Assembly: GCA_021162125.1 (NCBI GenBank)
Contig: JAGGZG010000055.1
Coordinates: 1 to 7,797 of the forward strand
DNA: 7,797 bases
Direction: 5' to 3'
Origin: Anaerolineae bacterium
GTDB lineage: Bacteria > Chloroflexota > Anaerolineae > JACIWR01
In this document: positions 1 to 5,712 of the stretch, in pieces
How the letters are laid out: every line of letters begins with the position of its first letter
Numbering within the stretch: the first letter of the stretch is position 1
Position numbers and translations under genes: made by a program
The notes under the pieces: generated by a model
Database searches by the model: none
What the model was told of the DNA's origin: nothing
What the model saw: the letters and a program-made list of their open reading frames with translations, nothing else

Positions 1-1586
1 ACATCCTCCACGGTCAGGAACCGTGCATCGCGGAAGAGCTTATTCACCTGCGAGGCGAAGACCTGTGAGTCGGTCATCACCTGGCGAACGGGACCATCCA
101 CCACCACCTGGCCCTCGCCCAGGATAATCACCCGGTCGGCGCAACTGGCCACCAGCTCCACATCGTGGGTGGCCATAATCACCGTGCGGCCCTCCCGCTT
201 CTGCGCGTGCAGAAAGGCGGCGAGGGCTTCTTTTTGCCGGTAGTCCAGCCCGCGCGTCGGCTCGTCGAGGAGGATCACCTCTGGATCGGCGACCAGGATG
301 CTGGCCAGCGCCGCCCGCTGCCGTTCGCCCACGCTCAGGTCACGGGGATAGTGGTCGGCGAAGTCCTCCAGGCCCAGGGTGCGCAACAACGGGCCGTAAT
401 CCACGGACGGCAGGTGATGATTGCGCCGCGTGAAGTCCAGCTCCTCCCGCACGGTATCGGCGAAGAGCAGCGCGTTGGGGTTTTGCGGCACGTAGCCCAC
501 GTGGGCGACGAGCTCGTCGAGGGACGCGCGTCGTGTATCGATCCCCACCACCGCCACCCGCCCCTGCCGTGGCTTCAACAGGCCAACCAGGTGCTTGAGC
601 AACGTGGTCTTGCCCGACCCGTTGCGCCCCATCACGGCCACGAACTCCCCGGCGCGTATTGTCAAATTCACTCCTCGGAGAGCGTCGTGGCCGTTGTATG
701 AAAACCACACGTCCTGCACTTCAATGGAAGTTTCAAGTTCCGAGTTTTGGGTTTCAGGCTCAACTTGGAACTTGTAACCTGGAACCTGAAACTGTCTTGC
801 GAAACGGCGGGCCTCTTTGATAGTCAGCGGGAGTGGCTCCCAGCCTAATGCCTTGCCCAGCGTCACCAGCGGCGGGGTGAGGGGCACACGGGCCATCACC
901 TCAACGGGGTCGCCGAAGAGGGGCGGTTGGCCGTTACCTGGCAGGTAGAGGATGCGATCGGCGTACTGCACCACGCGCTCCAGGCGATGCTCGGAGAGGA
1001 CGATGGTCAGCCCCAGGTCGCTGTTGAGCTTGACCAGGGTGTCCAGCACCTCCTCGGCGGCCTGTGGGTCAAGTTGCGAGGTGGGCTCATCCAGAACCAG
1101 CACCCGGGGCTGGAGGGTGAGCACGGCGGCGATGGCCACCCGTTGCTGCTCGCCGCCGGAAAGTGTGCTGACCTGACGGTTGCGCAGGTGGGCGATGTTG
1201 AGCTGGTCCAATACCTCCTCGATGCGTTTGCGCATCGTCGTTTGCGGCAGGGCGTAATTTTCCAGGGCGAAAGCCAGTTCGTCTTCCACAGTCTCCACCA
1301 CGAACTGATCCTCCGGGTTCTGGAGGACGAAGCCCACGTGTTGGGCCATCCCCCGTGGCCCTTCGCGTAGTGAATCATAACCCATCACTTGCACCTGCCC
1401 GCCGAAGGTCCCGCCGTAGAAATGTGGTATCAGCCCGTTCAAGCAGCGCAGGAACGTGGACTTGCCCGCCCCCGACGCGCCGATCACCAGCACGAAGTCG
1501 CCTTCGGAGATGGTGAGGGAGAGATCGCGCAACACCGGCGCGTCGCCCCCTGGATAGCTGTAGCTGACGTTTTTGAACTCGATCAT
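1..1586 (-). CDS. ecfA: ECF transporter ATPase, two fused ABC domains (3' end beyond window)
   Basis: This is the energy-coupling ATPase of an ECF-type vitamin/metal importer; it would sit on the cytoplasmic face and drive EcfT and an S component. About 528 residues are visible, with no stop before the window edge, so the C-terminus is missing. Domain 1 has Walker A GASGAGKST (residues 36-44), Q-loop QNPEDQ, signature LSGGEQQR (142-149), Walker B ending LDEPT (to 169) and switch His200. Domain 2 has Walker A GRNGSGKTT (320-328), signature LSVGERQR (from 417), Walker B LLDEPT with Glu442, and His474. The second signature has Val in place of the usual Gly. The linker (about residues 265-287) appears to derive from a dispersed repeat. 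The ATG lies 19 bp after the ecfT stop, with AGGTG just upstream (1595-1591). Family assignment is firm. The substrate (a corrinoid) is inferred from the riboswitch, cobO and the surface proteins; cobalt or another vitamin is possible. Confidence 0.94.
   Translation of the reverse strand, partial: MIEFKNVSYSYPGGDAPVLRDLSLTISEGDFVLVIGASGAGKSTFLRCLNGLIPHFYGGTFGGQVQVMGYDSLREGPRGMAQHVGFVLQNPEDQFVVETVEDELAFALENYALPQTTMRKRIEEVLDQLNIAHLRNRQVSTLSGGEQQRVAIAAVLTLQPRVLVLDEPTSQLDPQAAEEVLDTLVKLNSDLGLTIVLSEHRLERVVQYADRILYLPGNGQPPLFGDPVEVMARVPLTPPLVTLGKALGWEPLPLTIKEARRFARQFQVPGYKFQVEPETQNSELETSIEVQDVWFSYNGHDALRGVNLTIRAGEFVAVMGRNGSGKTTLLKHLVGLLKPRQGRVAVVGIDTRRASLDELVAHVGYVPQNPNALLFADTVREELDFTRRNHHLPSVDYGPLLRTLGLEDFADHYPRDLSVGERQRAALASILVADPEVILLDEPTRGLDYRQKEALAAFLHAQKREGRTVIMATHDVELVASCADRVIILGEGQVVVDGPVRQVMTDSQVFASQVNKLFRDARFLTVED
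729..794. repeat. Dispersed-repeat-like segment inside ecfA (inter-domain linker)
   Basis: On the minus strand GTTTCAGG and AAGTTCCAAGTT are followed by CCTGAAAC and GGAACTTGAAAC, an inverted arrangement of short near-repeats. It is translated in frame as FQVPGYKFQVE then PETQNSELETS. I recognise KFQV / LET strings as translations of short dispersed repeats common in Chloroflexota and cyanobacteria. Confidence 0.65.
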
Positions 1587-1605
1587 GATTCACCTGCCGG
1601 AATCA

Positions 1606-2658
1606 TCATTCGCTCGTCGCCTGTTCCCGTCGTGTGGGAGCCAATACCGCCGGGGTAGCCAGTAACGCCAGCACGCTGCCCAGGAGGGGATTGAACGGTG
1701 GCCGCGGCGAGAAGGGCGGGTATGGATAATAGGTCAACGCTGTGCGGGCGCAGACCCGGACCAGGAACACGGTCACGGCCAGGCCCACGCTGATTGCGGC
1801 GAGCGCAGTGTCCCGTCGCCGCCACACGCCGTGGCGATAGCGCGTGCGTCGCACCCGCTGGCCCTGGATACGGAACACCAGTGCCAGCGCAGTGAGGCTC
1901 AGGGCCAGGAGCGCCCAGCCTAGCATCTGCTGGTCGCGGAAGTAAGTGGCGGTGAAGAATCCGCTCACCAGCCCCAGCAGCGCCATCGCCGTGGCGATTT
2001 TGATCAGCACCTCGCGGCGGGGATTCAGGGGTTCCAGGCTGCCGCCGAAGCCACGTGCTTCCATGGACTCGGCCAGTTGCACCGCCCGCTCCAGACCGCT
2101 GGTCAGCAGGGGCACGAACAGGGGCAGCAGATCGCGCACCCCGTGAAAGCGGTGTCCCCGGATGGCCTGCGCCTCACGAATCTCCTGGGCACTGCGCAGC
2201 GTCTGCGGCACGAAAGTGAGAGCGATGGACGTGATCAACCCGGCCTCGAACAGGAATGCGGGAGTCCAGCGCAGCAAGCGTGCCTGATCCACCGCGCAGT
2301 TAAACACGGCGAAGAGCAGGAGCAAGGTGAACAGCGAGAGGGCCTTGCTCGCCCCGAAGACCACTGCCTCCACGGTGATCGGGCCGCCCACCAGCGGCCA
2401 GCTCCGTGGCAGCGTGAAAAGCACCAACCGCCCGGCGTGCACGCTCAGCGCGTTGAGGGGCACGGTGAAGGCTATCAGGGTCAGCCCCAGTTTGAGGAAG
2501 CTGCTCCAACTTTGGGCCAGCGGTGAGGTCTGGCGGACTACGGCGTACACGATCCCCGCCGCCAGGCAGACGATGGCCAGGTATAGTGGATTCTGGCTGA
2601 GCATCACCGGCAACACCGCCGCTCCTAGCCACAGCAGCCAGGCGATTGGGTGGAACAT
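1606..2658 (-). CDS. ecfT: ECF transporter transmembrane component EcfT, with C-terminal extension
   Basis: EcfT is the membrane scaffold that couples ATP hydrolysis in EcfA to the substrate-binding S component. The 350-residue protein has hydrophobic segments near residues 4-20, 26-42, 55-78, 98-118, 137-151, 218-240 and 245-263. A long amphipathic cytoplasmic region (about 152-215) carries two coupling motifs of the x-x-R-G type: AIRG at 165-168 and EARG at 200-203. EcfT proteins are usually about 250-270 residues. Here an extra 85 residues follow, with a basic stretch (267-282), a helix near 285-303, an aromatic/Pro-rich segment (YYPYPPFSPRPPF, 310-322) and a final helix (323-340). The start codon overlaps the upstream DUF4430 stop by one base (TGATG), suggesting translational coupling. 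The family call is strong. The role of the extension is unknown. Confidence 0.92.
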   Translation of the reverse strand: MFHPIAWLLWLGAAVLPVMLSQNPLYLAIVCLAAGIVYAVVRQTSPLAQSWSSFLKLGLTLIAFTVPLNALSVHAGRLVLFTLPRSWPLVGGPITVEAVVFGASKALSLFTLLLLFAVFNCAVDQARLLRWTPAFLFEAGLITSIALTFVPQTLRSAQEIREAQAIRGHRFHGVRDLLPLFVPLLTSGLERAVQLAESMEARGFGGSLEPLNPRREVLIKIATAMALLGLVSGFFTATYFRDQQMLGWALLALSLTALALVFRIQGQRVRRTRYRHGVWRRRDTALAAISVGLAVTVFLVRVCARTALTYYPYPPFSPRPPFNPLLGSVLALLATPAVLAPTRREQATSE

Positions 2659-3482
2659 CAGCTCATTCTCTTGCGCAGGTATAGCCCCAGCCCACTCAGG
2701 ACGAGAACTATTACGGCGAAAGCAGCGTAGCCGCCCAGGTTAGCCGATGGTGCCGTGGTCGTTGCTTCGTCGTTGAAAGGAGTCCGGGAGTCCGGCGGGG
2801 TGGGGGATGGTTGGCCGGAGGTTGATACTGTGCGCGGCGTGAAAGTCGCACCCGGTGCTAGTGCCGTTGGTGATAGTGCGGGCGATGCTCCTGGCTCCGA
2901 TGCCGTCGGTGATGGCGGAGCAGTTGTGCTTGCTTCGAGCGGGGTGGGCGATGGCGGGGCTGGCACCGTAGGTATAGGTGTATTGGCCGCCGTGCTCGTC
3001 CCGCAAATGTCGTCCAGGCTGATCAACGGGGGCGGCGTGCGGCCGTTACCCCACACCCAGCCTTCGATGCCACCATCGCGCACGGTACGGCTACCGCAGC
3101 CCAGACCGGAGTAGCGCCAGACTCCGTCCGCGATGTAGAAATAATTCCAGTACAGACAGGGAGAGCCCTGGCACTGGCACCAGCAATCTTCGGCGGGGAC
3201 GTCGCAGCCGTCGGCCTCGATCTTGCACACGCGCGTCCCCAGGCCGCTGGTGTAGTCGAATATCACGGTCAGACCGGAACGCCGAAGCACGTCCTCGCCA
3301 CTGATTTCGTTTTCAGCGAAGGTGACACAGCGAGTGACGACTGTGCCGTCGCTGAACTGCACTACCAGCCCGGCGCGATGGGGTCCCTGGGCGTAGAGTG
3401 GCGTTGCGCTGAAAATCAGCAGGCCACAGACAAGCAACACGTGATGCGTAATGCGTGAGACGTAATGTGCAAAACGCAACAT
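2658..3482 (-). CDS. Secreted, membrane-anchored DUF4430 (transcobalamin C-terminal-like) protein
   Basis: A 274-residue predicted surface protein. It has an N-terminal signal sequence (hydrophobic about 15-30, plausible cleavage after LYA at 29-31). A globular domain follows (about 36-160), then a Pro/Thr/Ser-rich stalk (about 161-248), a transmembrane helix (about 251-269) and a basic tail (RKRMS). The globular part ends in an aromatic-rich segment, YWNYFYIADGVWRYSGLG (111-128), then VRDGGIEGWVWG, the pattern I associate with DUF4430, a family related to the C-terminal beta domain of transcobalamin and intrinsic factor. It has an unusual cysteine cluster (C86, C93, C100, C102, C104, C109, plus C52, C129, C160), suggesting disulfides. 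Its position between cobO and ecfT under a B12 riboswitch supports a role in extracellular corrinoid binding. The start overlaps the cobO stop by one base (TAATG). The domain call is from memory of the family; B12 binding is inferred. Confidence 0.82.
   Translation of the reverse strand: MLRFAHYVSRITHHVLLVCGLLIFSATPLYAQGPHRAGLVVQFSDGTVVTRCVTFAENEISGEDVLRRSGLTVIFDYTSGLGTRVCKIEADGCDVPAEDCWCQCQGSPCLYWNYFYIADGVWRYSGLGCGSRTVRDGGIEGWVWGNGRTPPPLISLDDICGTSTAANTPIPTVPAPPSPTPLEASTTAPPSPTASEPGASPALSPTALAPGATFTPRTVSTSGQPSPTPPDSRTPFNDEATTTAPSANLGGYAAFAVIVLVLSGLGLYLRKRMS
3432..3479. repeat. Dispersed-repeat-like segment forming the start of the DUF4430 gene
   Basis: The plus strand shows near-repeats of CGTGATGCGTAATGCGTGAG and GACGTAATGTGC. 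On the minus strand they are read as LRFAHYVSRITHHVL. RITHHV/RFTHYV strings are typical translations of a short dispersed repeat in Chloroflexota genomes. It covers the first 15 or so residues of the gene, ahead of the hydrophobic signal core. Confidence 0.65.
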
Positions 3483-4012
3483 TAATACTCGATTCCTCGC
3501 CGGGCTGTGATCCCTCGTTGGAAAGGATGTTTGATCTCTCGCATCTCGGTGACCAGGTCGGCGTGGGCGATGATTTCCTCCGGTACGCGGCGACCGGTGA
3601 GCACCAGTTCTACGCCCGGCGGGCGGCCCTCGATGACGGAGAGTACCTCGTCCACGGTGAGGAGCTCGAAGAAGAGGGCCACGTTGATCTCATCCATGAC
3701 CACGATGTCGTATTCGCCGCTGTGCAGCGCCTGGCGCACCCGTTCCAGCCCGGCGTGGGCCAGAGCCACGTCTTTCGGCGTTGCCTGCTTCACGTGGACG
3801 AAGCCCGGCTGTCCGAACTGCTCGATGGTAATCAGTGGACTCAGGCGTTTGATCGCCTCCAGCTCGCCGTAGTCCTGGCCCTTCATGAACTGGCCGATGT
3901 AGGTGCGCAGGCCGTGGCCCGCCGCGCGCAGGGCCAGTCCCAGCGCGGCGGTGGTTTTGCCCTTGCCATCGCCAGTGTACACCTGGACCAGACCGAGGCC
4001 CTCTTTTTTCAT
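3482..4012 (-). CDS. cobO: Cob(I)yrinic acid a,c-diamide / cob(I)alamin adenosyltransferase (CobO/BtuR type)
   Basis: This cytoplasmic enzyme transfers the 5'-deoxyadenosyl group of ATP to the cobalt of reduced corrinoids, producing the adenosyl form used by B12 enzymes. The 176-residue protein begins with the P-loop GDGKGKTT (14-21). It continues with the characteristic QFMKGQ (41-46), Walker-B-like DIVVMDEIN (102-110), LTGR (138-141) and the family's C-terminal KHPFQRGITARRGIEY. The length fits the short form of the family. I chose ATG 4012 because AAGGAG (4024-4019) stands six bases upstream; an in-frame GTG at 4030 would place that ribosome binding site inside the gene. It follows the barrel-protein gene after 172 bp and overlaps the DUF4430 gene by one base. 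In this setting it probably adenosylates imported corrinoid (salvage), though the same enzyme also serves de novo synthesis. Confidence 0.95.
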   Translation of the reverse strand: MKKEGLGLVQVYTGDGKGKTTAALGLALRAAGHGLRTYIGQFMKGQDYGELEAIKRLSPLITIEQFGQPGFVHVKQATPKDVALAHAGLERVRQALHSGEYDIVVMDEINVALFFELLTVDEVLSVIEGRPPGVELVLTGRRVPEEIIAHADLVTEMREIKHPFQRGITARRGIEY

Positions 4013-4018
4013 GATTTG

Positions 4019-4024
4019 CTCCTT
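4019..4024 (-). promoter_or_regulatory. Shine-Dalgarno AAGGAG deciding the cobO start
   Basis: AAGGAG is read on the minus strand six bases before ATG 4012. It favours this start over the in-frame GTG at 4030. Confidence 0.75.
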
Positions 4025-4117
4025 GTTCACTCTCGCTCATCGCAAATACGTGGTGCGTTCCTTCGGCTTTGCTCGGGACAGGGTTGCGTGTTCCGTCCCA
4101 TCACGCCCTTCGTTCGC

Positions 4118-4165
4118 CGAAGGTCTCCTGACCGAGGCGAACTGGGCTCGGTCGGGAGACCTTCG
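4118..4165. repeat. Long inverted repeat between barrel-protein gene and cobO
   Basis: Two 19-base arms (4118-4136 and 4147-4165) are complementary except for one position that can form a G-U pair in RNA, around a 10-base loop (4137-4146). On the minus-strand transcript no U tract follows the stem, so it is not a classical intrinsic terminator. It may be a REP-like dispersed palindrome, or an mRNA stabilising/processing element that sets different levels for the surface protein and the downstream genes. The flanking sequence (about 4053-4080), with a CTTCGGCTTTGCTCGGGACAG core, also resembles short dispersed repeats. Confidence 0.8.
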
Positions 4166-4184
4166 CCCATCGCAGGTCAGAAAC

Positions 4185-5255
4185 CTACTTGGAAGAGCGG
4201 CGCAGCGTCCAGCCCACGCCCAATAGGGCCAATCCGGTCACGACGACCGCGCTGGCAGGGATGAATAACACGCCACCGGTGGTGGGCAGAACGGCCGGCT
4301 CGTCGCTGACGGTGGTGACGACGAAGGGGAACGCTTTACCGGCGATGGCCGGTACCGCCTGGATGGTGCTCAGGAAGTTATCGTCAGGCGTGGCGGCCTG
4401 CCAGGCAAACGCGCCGCTTGCATTCTGCAAGGCCAGCAGCGCGCTGATCGGAGTATTGCCGTCCTTTGTCCATGCAGTGCCCTGCGGATCCTCGCCGGCG
4501 GCGATCAGAGCCTGGATGACCACGGCGGTAGAGTTGGAGTCGGTGTCGGTGCCCCACTCAGACGGGTTGATGTAGGGGAAGCCGCCGTCGGCGTTCTGCT
4601 GGGCGTGAAAGTGGGCGATGGTTTTGGCGATGACCTCGCCATCGGCCGGCTCGCCGGCAGCGATCAGGGCCATCACCGCGTAAGCGGCGCTGTTGTTATC
4701 ACCGCTGCCGGGGGTGGTGTCTCCATTCCACGACCAGGTGCCGTCCTCGATCTGGCGTGCCTTCAACCAGTCCACCGCCGCCGGCGGGATGGGGCGGCTG
4801 ACGCTTTTCAGGGCCATGATAGCCAGACAGTGGCCGGCCAGCGTCTCGGCCTCGCCGCCAAATTTGCCATCGTCGCCCAGTTGCTGCTCCAGCGCGTACA
4901 CCAGGTCCACTCCGCTGAAGGTGCGCGGGTCTTTGCCGGCGGCTACCAGGGCCAGGATGACTTTGGCCGCGCTGCCAGCCGAGGCGGCGGCCGCAGTGCC
5001 GTTAGCCGCCAGATAGCTCAGAGGAGTGTTGCCGTCTTTGTCCCAGGTAGCTGGATCCTCTCCCCCGGCGACGATAGCTAGTACGGTGTCGGCCGTCGTC
5101 CCCACGGTGCTTTCCGGCGAGCCGAACCCGCCATCGGGGTTCTGCTGCGTGCGCAGCCAGGCCAGTGCCTCTGGCGCGCCAGCGTTGACGGGGATAGCAA
5201 TTGTCAGGGCAATGCTGAGGACGATCAGAATGATGGGAAATCTTTTTATGTTCAT
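4185..5255 (-). CDS. Secreted alpha/alpha-barrel (prenyltransferase/squalene-oxidase-repeat) protein, LPTTG-anchored; candidate corrinoid-binding protein
   Basis: A 356-residue surface protein. It has a signal peptide (hydrophobic 7-21, cleavage likely after VNA, 23-25). Helical repeats follow, marked by QQNPDGGFG (37-45), DGKFGG (129-134), DGTWSW (171-176), QQNADGGFPY (219-228) and SGAFAW (280-285). It ends in a sorting-type signal: LPTTG (323-327), a hydrophobic helix (about 329-349) and a basic tail (RRSSK). Two segments repeat each other: GEDPATWDKDGNTPLS (65-80) and GEDP...TKDGNTPIS (254-271). The fold class is shared by terpene cyclases, prenyltransferases and the cobalamin-binding barrel of transcobalamin and intrinsic factor. 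Secretion, the lack of a DxDD cyclase motif and its place as first gene behind a B12 riboswitch point to the last. ATG 5255 is supported by AAGGAGA (5270-5264); the longer frame to 5333 runs through a palindromic repeat. Corrinoid binding is inference. Confidence 0.85.
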   Translation of the reverse strand: MNIKRFPIILIVLSIALTIAIPVNAGAPEALAWLRTQQNPDGGFGSPESTVGTTADTVLAIVAGGEDPATWDKDGNTPLSYLAANGTAAAASAGSAAKVILALVAAGKDPRTFSGVDLVYALEQQLGDDGKFGGEAETLAGHCLAIMALKSVSRPIPPAAVDWLKARQIEDGTWSWNGDTTPGSGDNNSAAYAVMALIAAGEPADGEVIAKTIAHFHAQQNADGGFPYINPSEWGTDTDSNSTAVVIQALIAAGEDPQGTAWTKDGNTPISALLALQNASGAFAWQAATPDDNFLSTIQAVPAIAGKAFPFVVTTVSDEPAVLPTTGGVLFIPASAVVVTGLALLGVGWTLRRSSK

Positions 5256-5263
5256 GGTACGAA

Positions 5264-5270
5264 TCTCCTT
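5264..5270 (-). promoter_or_regulatory. Shine-Dalgarno AAGGAGA deciding the barrel-protein start
   Basis: AAGGAGA on the minus strand ends eight bases before ATG 5255. That ATG is followed by a clean signal peptide, which rules out the 26-residue longer frame. Confidence 0.78.
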
Positions 5271-5280
5271 CGCACAGCTT

Positions 5281-5317
5281 GTAGGTTGGGTTGAGGCGGA
5301 GCCGAAACCCAACCTAC
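5281..5317. repeat. Palindromic repeat of the GTAGGTTGGGTT / AACCCAACCTAC type
   Basis: Perfect 12-base arms (5281-5292 and 5306-5317) flank a 13-base centre that can pair further (GGC with GCC). The sequence belongs to a type I recognise as a widespread dispersed intergenic palindrome in cyanobacteria and other bacteria. It lies in the 5' leader of the barrel-protein mRNA, just upstream of its ribosome binding site. Confidence 0.8.
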
Positions 5318-5324
5318 GGGTGAA

Positions 5325-5344
5325 GGCCGACACGGCGGTCGGCC
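5325..5344. repeat. Short inverted repeat next to the palindrome
   Basis: GGCCGAC (5325-5331) and GTCGGCC (5338-5344) form a 7-bp stem with a 6-base loop. It sits beside the larger palindrome in the same leader. It may be part of the same inserted repeat. Confidence 0.5.
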
Positions 5345-5403
5345 GCTACGTTTTGCACCGGAAATCAGGTTAGGTTAATTGAGGAATAGATGTTGGTATC
5401 GGG

Positions 5404-5437
5404 CAAAGACGAAAGCCCGGCCTGGGTAGTCGGGCTT
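5404..5437 (-). terminator. Second terminator-like hairpin in the riboswitch leader
   Basis: On the minus strand AAGCCCG (5437-5431) pairs with CGGGCTT (5419-5413) around an 11-base loop, followed by a weak T-rich tail, TCGTCTTTG (5412-5404). It lies just downstream of the stronger riboswitch terminator and upstream of the first gene, so it could be a backup terminator or a pause site. The tail is interrupted, so confidence is moderate. Confidence 0.45.
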
Positions 5438-5440
5438 GCC

Positions 5441-5479
5441 TGAAAAACCAAATCCCCCTTGCCGAAAGGCTAAGGGGGG
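5441..5479 (-). terminator. Rho-independent terminator of the cobalamin riboswitch
   Basis: On the minus strand CCCCCTT (5478-5472) pairs with AAGGGGG (5460-5454). An inner GCC/GGC extension has a four-base loop (5467-5464) and one bulged base (5471). The stem is followed by ATTTGG and five Ts (5453-5443). An identical AAGGGGG upstream (5513-5507) can pair with the same C-rich arm, giving a mutually exclusive antiterminator. This fits transcriptional control: corrinoid bound favours the terminator, corrinoid absent favours readthrough. That direction is inferred from the family. Confidence 0.85.
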
Positions 5480-5484
5480 TTACG

Positions 5485-5677
5485 GTCCGTGTGTCATAGG
5501 CCCTTACCCCCTTTCCGCGAAGGTTCTCAGAGCGTGACAGCGATGGGTATCCTGGCTCTCCTGGCAGCTATTCACCAGGATTACAGTTGCGGGACAGCGC
5601 CGGACTCTCACCGGCTTCCCCCGTTAGACCCCTGGCATCCGGGCGTCGGGGTACCGCTGTCAAACAGTATTCGGTTG
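5485..5677 (-). ncRNA. Cobalamin (AdoCbl-class) riboswitch aptamer
   Basis: The minus strand carries the conserved core of the family in the right order. GGGGGAAGCCGGTG lies at 5622-5609, a TCCGGC partner follows, then CCCGCAACTGTAAT (5593-5580). Next comes the B12-box-like AGCCAGGATACCCATC (5558-5543). TGACAGCG (5662-5655) and CGCTGTCA (5542-5535) form an 8-bp closing stem, and ACCCC (5652-5648) with GGGGT closes an internal hairpin. It begins about 7 bases after a strong -10 box and ends just before the antiterminator/terminator. It should switch the downstream minus-strand genes off when cellular corrinoid is high. The core is unmistakable; the exact 3' edge and the P13 hairpin are less certain. 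Confidence 0.96.
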
Positions 5678-5683
5678 GATGGG

Positions 5684-5712
5684 AGTATAGCATGAGGCGG
5701 GGAGAATGTCAA
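5684..5712 (-). promoter_or_regulatory. Housekeeping (sigma-70-like) promoter of the riboswitch operon
   Basis: TTGACA (5712-5707), a 17-bp spacer and TATACT (5689-5684) on the minus strand are nearly consensus. Transcription would start near 5677, right at the 5' end of the riboswitch. Confidence 0.88.

Noticed and set aside
165..701. 178-residue plus-strand open frame opposite the ECF ATPase
   Set aside because: It is a shadow of the second ABC domain, whose Walker and signature motifs are all on the minus strand.
3411..3440. Possible lipoprotein box at Cys19 of the DUF4430 protein
   Set aside because: The residue before the Cys is Val, not Gly/Ala/Ser, and the hydrophobic core continues past it to a better signal peptidase I site.
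4185..5255. Squalene-hopene cyclase or protein prenyltransferase activity
   Set aside because: The protein is secreted and anchored, lacks a DxDD motif and is shorter than a cyclase; only the helical-barrel repeat pattern is shared.
5256..5333. Longer in-frame start for the barrel-protein gene
   Set aside because: The extension runs through the palindromic repeat and hides the signal peptide; ATG 5255 has a strong AAGGAGA site.
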